Positions 56,790 through 64,000 of a stretch of 64,000 nucleotides of DNA are shown here, one piece after another. The notes under the pieces are model-generated. The model made no database searches. It was given only the letters and a program-made list of their open reading frames with translations, and had not been told where the DNA came from. The stretch is from Rhexocercosporidium sp. MPI-PUGE-AT-0058. Taxonomy: Eukaryota; Ascomycota; Leotiomycetes; Helotiales. Each line of letters starts with the position of its first letter. Position 1 is the stretch's first letter. The stretch lies in assembly GCA_020746875.1 (NCBI GenBank), contig JAGTJL010000019.1:930001-994000 (forward strand), given 5' to 3'. The position numbers and the translations under genes were made by a program.

Positions 56790-59216
56790 AACGGCGGAAC
56801 TCACAGAGGAAAAGAAAGGAAGGAAGGGAGAAGCGAAAAAAAAAAATATCAATAAAGAAAGCAGCTTCCAAAAACCACGACACGCATCACTCTCAACATC
56901 TCCATCGCGAAGAGAGGGGGTCTCATGGTTTAAGTATCTATATCCAACGGTGCCAAGAAAGTATGCGGCACTCCAAACGCCATGCACTTCAAAAGATCGA
57001 TGAGCCCCTCGAAGAGCTTGGCAGTTCGATTACGCCTTGAAGTTGGCTGGCTTCCACACGCTTCGATTGGACATGGCGTTTTTAAGGTTGCAGCACTGTT
57101 GCAGATCAGCGGAGTAACTTATAATATATTCGCACGGCTAGTGAAGGGTTGCTCCAATAACCCCACCAACTTGCGAGGTTACCCAAAATCCCTAAATCAT
57201 ACCGTATTATTCCTCGACATCTCTGAAGCGTGGGGTTGATGGCGGCTAAAGCTCCGGAAGTTCGATCAATGAGTACGATATGCGCTCTGCGCTCTATGAC
57301 AGCCTTGTTGCATTTAGCGAATGGCTAGGGACGTGTTCCGAAAAAGCGCATGATGCCACCCCTGATCTATGAAACTTCGTTTAAATTACTAAGAGATGAA
57401 CTTGGTCAGATACCGCCACTATCTGCCAGCTCTGAGAAGTCGCGAAACATGTTTCTAGAGATTGTGGGCCATTCTCGTGCCGAAGCTGCTTAAAATTACA
57501 CGACTTCAACATTCCGAGGTTTGATTACTGCGCTCGACAAAAGAATTCGAGAGACGAACAGTACCTTGCACTAATCAAGCAAGAAGGACCAAAGGGATGA
57601 CAGCAAATGCCTCTGGAGACTTTCAAGGCTCATGCCGACCTGTCAATGCAAACCGCCACTCCCTCAATTGCTCCCGCTCTGTTATGAGCTCCCACTTGTC
57701 TCTCATCTGCCTATCAACTTGGCTCTAGGCGCCGACCTCATAGCTCTCTTCTGCTCACTATTTACTTTCATACGATTTGCGGCCTCGCCTCACTCAAACA
57801 GCCTCGCGCACCACATCTCAGCCTTTTCGATGTTTTCCTTCATAGTAGTTGTGCCATTATCGTCCTTACCATTATCACTCAAAGTGAAATGATTGTCAGC
57901 GGTATTTTCTCCTGTTCCGCTGCAGATGGCGAATATTTCTTCGAAAGAATGGGCGGCCTTGAACTGCGTCAGCCTATGTTGGATTGGAATGCTGCATAAT
58001 TACACCAGAGCTCTTCTCGGCAATTGGTTGTAACATCAATGTAAAGCTCTTCCAGCATACCAAATTTCTGAACGAGGGGAGAGAAAGCAATCACGAGAGC
58101 ATTCCTTAATTGCAGTATGCTTTCCCATGACCAGCACGAGGATTCTCGGATTACACAGGACGACAGTTCCGACATGGACTTTATAGGAAGGTCTGCGGCA
58201 GGAGCAGCTGTAGCAACGGAACAAAGATCTCGTCCCTAACCGAGCCTAGAGATCAGGATTAGATATTTGTTCAAGGCGGGAGGAGGATATATAGTACCAC
58301 TAAAAAAATGACACAAGGACGAGACTTCTTCGAAAAAGAGAAGGTAAAAGAAAAGGAGCAGCAGATAATTGACAACAGCCCACCGTTCGACAGCAACACC
58401 GAATCTCAGCCTCAGGGTAATGGTCCGCTTGAAGTAAGCTGCAAACTTCCCGGACCAGATTGGACGAAGCCACTACTCCGACAAGAACTTAAGATAGGAT
58501 GAAGCGAGAATGAAGACATACGTTGCCACTAGCTCGCTCACATGCGTGGTCTCTCTTGCAGGTGTTGAATTCACGCTCCTTATTTCGCATTCTCGGGAAG
58601 CTTTGTATACTTACTCATTTAACTCAGGGGAAATTGCGCTGCCGGAGGACACGCAGAATTTCGAGATGGCATTCCCGTCTGCCAGTGTCATTCATCTGAC
58701 TGGTTTAACTTCACACAGCACATGGAGCAAAGACTCAAAAGCAGAGGCAGGAAAGTGTTCAACTTCTCACACATATAAACCCACGCCTCCCATTGCTTCC
58801 TCTCCGGCCGATCTCAAGTATCTTGATATCCCCACCTCTCGCAATGGCTCATCTAAAATGAAAGCAAGAAGAAGATACGCCTGGAACTAAACGCAACGCT
58901 ATGAGCATCATTCACTCGCCTACTTGCTCGCTCGCTCAATGGATCACAGACCCAGATTGATCCTGCATAAAACCTAATTGAAAAATCCCTGACGCCGTGG
59001 AATGCCCTTCGTGCTTCTTCATCATCGCCTCAAATCTCCGTCCCGTTTATTTTCGTCCATTATCCGCGTCAATTTATGCCACTACTTCTTGCAGAAACCC
59101 AACAAGACTCTCTCCTATCCAGATATAACCAGCCTGTGGAGATCTAAATCCAAGCTTCCGCTTCATAACATCATCCGCAGCAGTGTAGGATTTGCATTCG
59201 ATATACCTCCGACGTA
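56790..59216. other. 2.4-kb region without a supported gene
   Basis: The left part is the promoter of the S41 gene. Plus-strand ATG frames at 58308-58502 (64 aa, Lys/Glu/Gln-rich) and 58510-58890 (126 aa, Ser/Thr-rich with no domain) are consecutive and could be a small gene, but composition and lack of motifs do not support it. No RNA gene seen. Confidence 0.4.
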
Positions 59217-60326
59217 TCAATAATCGACAGCCCAGCCATTCTCAGCCAGGAATTCCTCGCAAGCAACTCTCAAAGCCAGGTTGGGTCTCAGATCAGACAC
59301 TTGCAATGGTTCGCGGGTGAGAGGGTCGGTGGGAGAGCGGCGGAGGTGTTCCATTATTGAGGAGCGGTCGTAGGATTGACCTGTTTTGGTCTTTTGGGAG
59401 TTAGCATTTCTGTAAACAAGAAAGAACAGAGAAGGGAGAAGGCAAGTGAACAGAGAAAATGGGAGGAAACATACAACAACCGGATCCAACATGACCGAGA
59501 ACGTAATGTCATCCACACACCAATCGGGGACCTTCCTCCTCCTACTCTCATCCGTCCCGGCACTCCCCTCTGCACTCTCAAAGACCTTCTTGACATCCTC
59601 AATCTTCTTTTCCCACACCCCAGCAATCTCCTTCTCCCTCTTTTCCCTCTCCTCCCCCTCCCCCTCAATGGCCTTCAACTCCGCATCTCTCTCCCTCTCC
59701 AACCCTCTCACCACATCCCCAAGCAAGCCCCCCAATCCCTTCACCCTCTCATCCTCCTTCCTCTCCCAATCCTCCTTTTTCGCCCTCAGCACCAACTCCG
59801 TAATCGGCCCAATCGAACTCGCGCCCTTCCCACCCGTCATACACTCCTCAACACAGAACTCATGTGCTTTCTTAGCACTTATTAACGCGGCTGAGGGGTC
59901 CGAGAGAGCGATTTGCGCTTGTGCGAGCTGAAAGTAGGCTTTCATGTTGTGCGGGAGGAGGGATATGGCGTGCCGGGTGTCGAGGATGACGCGGGGGTAG
60001 AGGTGCAGTTTTAGGAGGGCCATTGAGCGGTTGGTATAGAGGAGGGGGTTGGAGGGGTCGTGGTTGATTCTGGGGTGGTTGTTAGCTTGATTCTATTCCT
60101 TTTCACCTGAAATTCTTGGCCCTCATCACCGAGAATTTGATCCAGGAAGACTGGCTGCTAGATAATTCCCTGGTGGAGAGTATAGACAGTAAGAAAGGTG
60201 AGCAACATACGCCTTGGAATACAATGCCTCAGCACCAACATAGTCCCCCGCCTGAAAACATTTATTACCGCTCTCCTTATACTCCAGCGCTTTCGCCGGG
60301 TCGTACGGGACCTCAGCGTTCACCAT
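59217..60326 (-). CDS. CHIP/STUB1-like TPR and U-box E3 ubiquitin ligase, 294 aa, three exons
   Basis: Exons 60211-60326, 59475-60069 and 59217-59390 join in phase. TPR helices fill about residues 1-120 (ALEYKESGNKCFQAGDYVGA, DPSNPLLYTNRSMALLKL, HNMKAYFQLAQAQIALSD). A charged coiled-coil linker rich in Glu/Arg/Lys follows to about 210. The C-terminal U-box contains IPDWC-like VPDWCVDDITFSVMLDPVV, TKTGQSYDRSSIMEHL and DPLTREPL. Animal CHIP binds Hsp70/Hsp90 tails through its TPRs and ubiquitinates their clients; the same domain order and length support that role here. The last intron acceptor was placed at CAAAAG before ACCAAAACAGG because the U-box motif DPVVTKTGQSYDR then reads correctly. 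Confidence 0.92.
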
Positions 60327-62020
60327 CTTTGCTATGATTCTTCCTGCCCCCAATATCTGCTTGTGTATTTGCTGGGCTGGCGGCTTGGCTTGCGTTTGCC
60401 CACTGTGTGCCCTCGATCTCGGTGGGTTTGAAAGATGGCGCTCTCTTTTTTGGCCCTGGCAGGATCAATATGGTGCGCTTCGTGATCTGGGATCTGCGGG
60501 CAATAAATTGTAGGTGGCAGGTGGAGGAGGCAAGGTTGCGAGAGAGGTGGACTTCGTGATCGATCGTTGTGAAGTCGTTGGTTCCTTGGAGAAGCGCTTC
60601 AACCTTCGCTATCGAGGATGAGACGTCGAGCGGGAGTTTCGAGATTAGACCAAGCGTCGACTACTGCAAGTGCAGAAGATCGAAGTGACAGCAGGAAATA
60701 ATGATTTATTGTCTTGCGTCGGAATCAAGGAAAGGGTAAGCAAGTAAACTCCTGAGAACTGAAGGTGGGGCTCAGCCTTGCTTCCGAAGATCGCGCGCGT
60801 GTGGCAACGAGAATGCGGGGAAAGCTCCTGGCAGGCAGGGCAAACAGCTGCAGATGCGGCGAAGATACTTCTATATTGTAACGGAGGGGAGCAGGGAGTA
60901 GGGATACGAAGTATATTGGAGGTTGGATGAAGGGGGGAGTGAGTGAAGTGACTCCAGGTTGATCGTTGGCGTGGAGTTGACTAGGAAGTGAGTGGTTGGT
61001 TGATGGGATGTGGGCTGTCAGCCTTGTTCGGTTGCGAAGTGGAAGATTCGAGAAGGAATCGAGACGGGCATCCGTGAGGCTGGAGCACAAGGTTGATTTC
61101 AACCCCAGCTGATACATCCGTTCTGATCCGATTGCGAAATGTCAATTTTATTTTAACTAATGAGCTGGTAGAAGTCTATAATACGCAGTTCATTTCCCCC
61201 CAACCGGATTTGAGTTCTGGTTCTGTAAGCAGACGTACAGAAACACTGTTCAACATCTCTTCTATCCTTTGGTTCTCGATTCAATTGCACAACGGCTTGT
61301 CAGGACCTTAATTTTAGCATGCAGGAGAAGGGAGTGGATGATTGGGAATGTTTTGCGCGGTAATACCCTGTTATCAACTTTCGCACTATTGCCAATCGTC
61401 AAGACTGATTCTTTCGCAAGCCGCAACTGGGGTAAGTGTGACACAGTGAACCTCACTTCGCAAGTCGATTCTGAATAATCCAGATTGGATGTCACAAGAA
61501 CCTCGGGCAACCCACAATCATGATCGCAGTACAGAACCCTAACATCGAGTACTCTCCATAGGTCTTTGGCACCAATCCAAAACATACGTTTGAGCCAGTG
61601 ACAGCTTCTTTTCAGGGCTGAAGAGAGTGTTTATACATTGTACCAACAGCACTCCCCTCGATCCTCGAATCTAGCCTGGATATAATCATGCAGGAGAACT
61701 CAGTGAGATATAATTCGAAAGAACGAAGCAGGATCCTAAACTGGAGCATGTGCAGCTGAGCTCTACGCCACTTGGTTATTAGCTTTGTTCAGTCAAGTCT
61801 TGCGACTCCAGTTTGCCAATCCCAAACGAATACATTATCTCAAAACAAGTCCATTTCTCAAATTTCTCAAGTAGCAATCGGCGATTCTCATTTCTATTGC
61901 CCAAAAATCAACGCAAGCACAATCGTGCAAAATGAAAATTAGTGCACAACACAACAAACTAAGTTTCAAGCACCCTAGACCGAATCCCAAGCCTGAGCAG
62001 AGCCTCCGCAGCCTACAATA
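60327..62020. other. 1.7-kb region without a supported gene
   Basis: The left end is the CHIP promoter. A minus-strand ATG frame at 60725-61117 (130 aa) has low-complexity Pro/Ser/Leu sequence and no domain; it is not called. The rest shows nothing. Confidence 0.4.
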
Positions 62021-62728
62021 CTACTCAAATGGATTGTGGTATTTGGCTGGATCGCGTACGCTGTTCTCTGGCTCGACTCCATATGAAGACGCTCCGCTGC
62101 TGACAGATTCCGGGTAGTCTTGGCTGCTGGACTTGGAAAGTTCAGACTTTGAAGAACGGCTCGATGATGTGCGGCTCGTGGAAGATCGGTGCGAAGAGCT
62201 CTGGGAACTGCTATCTGACTGAGATCCAGATCTAGAACTAGTCATAGAGAACCGGCACGCGAAGAACCGAAGAGCAGCACCGTGGTTGCTGCCGCTTGAT
62301 TTAGAATGCGCACGGGATCTGGAAGATTGAGATGATGGAGTTCGAGAGCTGGAAGATCGAGAACTTTTTTCTGACTGAGGATGACGGCTAGAAGCAGAAG
62401 ATTGACTAGACGGAGATCGAGCTCTGGATGATTGAGACCTGGTCTTTGACTCGACAAGAGTGCTGGACTGTGTATCAGAGGTCTTTTGAGACTTGGACCC
62501 TTTAGAATCCTTTTGTGGCCGTCTTTCCTTGCTGGTACTTTCCGGTTCTGAGAGACCTCGGCAATCTTTGCAAGGTCGGTTGGCCTTTTTGAGTGGTTTT
62601 GGAGTTGCTCCGCGGCTGTCACTTTTACATTCTTTGTTTGTTATTCCCTTCTCAACAGCCTTCTTGCAATAATCCCACGATAGTTTTGAATGACCGCACT
62701 CGTAGGGACGCAGTCCGAAAAAACACAT
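62021..62728 (-). CDS. Ser/Arg-rich hypothetical protein, 235 aa
   Basis: Uninterrupted frame with an ATG at 62728. The first 60 residues have spaced Cys and His (MCFFGLRPYECGHSKLSWDY, CKKAV, later CKDCRG) that could bind zinc. The rest is low-complexity Ser/Arg/Lys sequence with many SS, SRS and SQSS repeats, resembling RS-type or other disordered proteins. Similar short Cys-plus-Ser-tail proteins occur in related fungi as unknowns. No signal peptide. Function unknown; coding status is likely from the long open frame and the Cys motif, but low complexity lowers confidence. Confidence 0.55.
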   Translation of the reverse strand: MCFFGLRPYECGHSKLSWDYCKKAVEKGITNKECKSDSRGATPKPLKKANRPCKDCRGLSEPESTSKERRPQKDSKGSKSQKTSDTQSSTLVESKTRSQSSRARSPSSQSSASSRHPQSEKSSRSSSSRTPSSQSSRSRAHSKSSGSNHGAALRFFACRFSMTSSRSGSQSDSSSQSSSHRSSTSRTSSSRSSKSELSKSSSQDYPESVSSGASSYGVEPENSVRDPAKYHNPFE

Positions 62729-63258
62729 TACGGGAAGTTGCTGCGCTATCCTGATGAGATTACCAAATGTATCATTCGCTTTTCAAGGTATCGTTCGTAT
62801 TGAGTTTCCGTGTCCTCAAGTGTCATCTTCTCGCAAAATTCGATGAACAAGGAAGTGTAATGTTCCTTTTCCAGTGGGCGTAAAATTAGCAAAAGGAAAA
62901 TAAACATAGTTTTGGAAAACCCTCGGCCATTTATAGACCGGACAAAATCTGAATGGAATCACTGACTCTGCATTTTTGACGAAGTTAAATATTTTAAATA
63001 CAGCCGTGATTGCGCTAAGCTCTATCATGAATGTCTAGGTCTCTCCTAACTGCTCTCTCACCCTTCTTCAAGTGAGACATATGATTCATGCTTCCCATTT
63101 AGATTTCGCACTTCTAAGTAAAAGCTTTGGTATTGCAGACGACAATTCAACGAGGCCATCAAGCTAGTTCACAGTGTGGGTCAATTAATTCTACAAAACA
63201 AGCCCAGCATGAGGACTGTGGATCTTTGACGAACGCTCACTCAAACCGAGGTTGTCGT
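62729..63258. other. Intergenic region, nothing recognised
   Basis: Promoter of the Ser/Arg-rich gene and 3' flank of the LtrA gene. A 70-codon minus-strand ATG frame (62816-63028) has no recognised domain. Confidence 0.45.
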
Positions 63259-64000
63259 TCAAACAGTCTTGGCAGCCTTTTCCACTTCAGCCTCACCATT
63301 GCCCGCAGGCTTCGATCGATGACATCCCTCCTCAGGGTATTTCGTATTCTCCCACTTCTCCCAAAATTTAGCACCACGCATCAGCGACGTGATGTTCTCC
63401 CAAATGACGATAAACGCAATGAGCGCCATAATAATAGACAGGAACGACGTGATATCAAGACCATGAGAGAGTGGAAGACAGACGATGATAATGGCGCAGA
63501 TCGGCCGAAATATCAATCGAAAATGCTACGACCGGGTTAGCTGAAGATTTAGATCGGTGTGCAAGAGTCTAACCTTGGGGAGCATGAGCGTTCCAGGCGG
63601 GTCTTTAGAGCGGTGAAGTAAGGCGATGATATAGAGACAGAACAAACCAACCCCAAGCCCACCGCAGAGGAGCCACAATTCCGGCTCGTGGATCTCGGTC
63701 ACTTTCGTACTGGCTGCAGACACATGACCTGCGACCAAGAGACTAGCGAGCATCGGTAAGTGAATCGTAACCCATGTGAACGATGCATATATGGAGTGTC
63801 TCAGCGGATGGAGCGAATCAAGCGACCCATCACCATGAATATACAGCCAGTTCAGGCAGAAAGCAATGACGAGAGTCCAGATAGCTCTCAAAAGTGGCAG
63901 GTTGAATCCGATGACGGCTGGAGATCCAACGATGATCTGGTACAAGAACTCTCCCAGCACAATGATGTAAAAAGCGGCAAACCGATCGACCTCGTGGGGA
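63259..64000 (-). CDS. LtrA-family (low temperature requirement A) membrane protein, C-terminal part
   Basis: The gene runs off the right edge. Visible exons are 63574-63999 (frame open to the edge) and 63259-63525, joined in phase across a 48-nt intron with a GCTAAC branch. The LtrA signature ERF..(F)YIIVLGE-type appears as VDRFAAFYIIVLGEFLYQII, followed by alternating hydrophobic helices (LRAIWTLVIAFCLNWLYIHG, PLRHSIYASFTWVTIHLPML, WLLCGGLGVGLFCLYIIALL). At least five membrane segments are visible, then a hydrophilic Lys/Glu tail. Bacterial and fungal LtrA proteins are polytopic and of uncertain function. The N-terminal half lies outside the window. Confidence 0.82.

Noticed and set aside
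58308..58890. Two consecutive plus-strand ATG frames (64 and 126 aa)
   Set aside because: Low-complexity sequence, no motifs, no convincing splice join; below the level for a gene call.
60725..61117. 130-codon minus-strand ATG frame
   Set aside because: Pro/Ser/Leu-rich composition with no domain or family resemblance; probably chance.
1..64000. CRISPR arrays, tRNA or rRNA genes
   Set aside because: No regularly spaced repeats of 25-40 nt and no convincing A-box/B-box pair was found by eye; a tRNAscan run would be decisive.

Overview
The window is nuclear DNA of a filamentous ascomycete (Pezizomycotina; Leotiomycetes would fit but is not proven). Evidence: introns are mostly 45-70 nt with GTRNGT donors, CTAAC/CTGAC branch sites and YAG/AAG acceptors; there are Zn2Cys6 regulators, AAT and Dal5-type permeases, GPI-anchored Thr-rich proteins, a GH92 mannosidase, a STAND-like protein, and A/T runs and microsatellites in the spacers. 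I found 20 genes with support, plus one partial gene at the left edge and one at the right edge (LtrA). Exon joins were derived by hand and every multi-exon model below is phase-consistent. No tRNA, rRNA, CRISPR array or intact transposon was recognised.

Layout. 1-6.3 kb: tail of an unknown gene, an acidic unknown protein, and a kelch-propeller membrane protein. 6.3-9.0 kb: long divergent intergenic region. 9.0-12.8 kb: a 16-exon Thr-rich GPI-anchored wall protein with exons as small as 12 nt. 13.7-18.5 kb: divergent pair of a STAND-like helical protein (degenerate P-loop) and a DUF7025-type AAA ATPase. 20.9-23.5 kb: GH92 alpha-mannosidase. 24.1-28.2 kb: coiled-coil protein, then a divergent pair consisting of a tandem ubiquitin-like protein ending in LRGG plus a three-residue tail and an RBR E3 ubiquitin ligase. 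28.7-39.6 kb: amino-acid metabolism neighbourhood (L-threonine aldolase, HAD hydrolase, AAT permease, DAO-type FAD oxidoreductase, Zn2Cys6 regulator). 42.1-49.1 kb: Dal5-type MFS transporter divergent from an amidohydrolase, with GATA-factor motifs between them, followed by a second Zn2Cys6 regulator. 50.6-52.8 kb: secreted type-B carboxylesterase with one non-GT donor. 54.2-56.8 kb: secreted, probably GPI-anchored S41-type protease. 59.2-60.3 kb: CHIP/STUB1-like TPR-U-box E3. 62.0-64.0 kb: Ser/Arg-rich small protein and the C-terminal part of an LtrA-family membrane protein.

The most interesting feature is the Ubl-RBR pair: a dedicated ubiquitin-like modifier with a processable diglycine next to an E3 of the class that forms a ubiquitin thioester, sharing 386 bp of promoter. 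Retaining the last 49-nt intron of the modifier would replace its conjugatable C-terminus. Second are the extreme microexon structure of the wall protein and the STAND-like/AAA pair. The nitrogen-related genes at 28.7-49.1 kb look like uptake-plus-catabolism modules with local regulators, but their substrates cannot be read from sequence.
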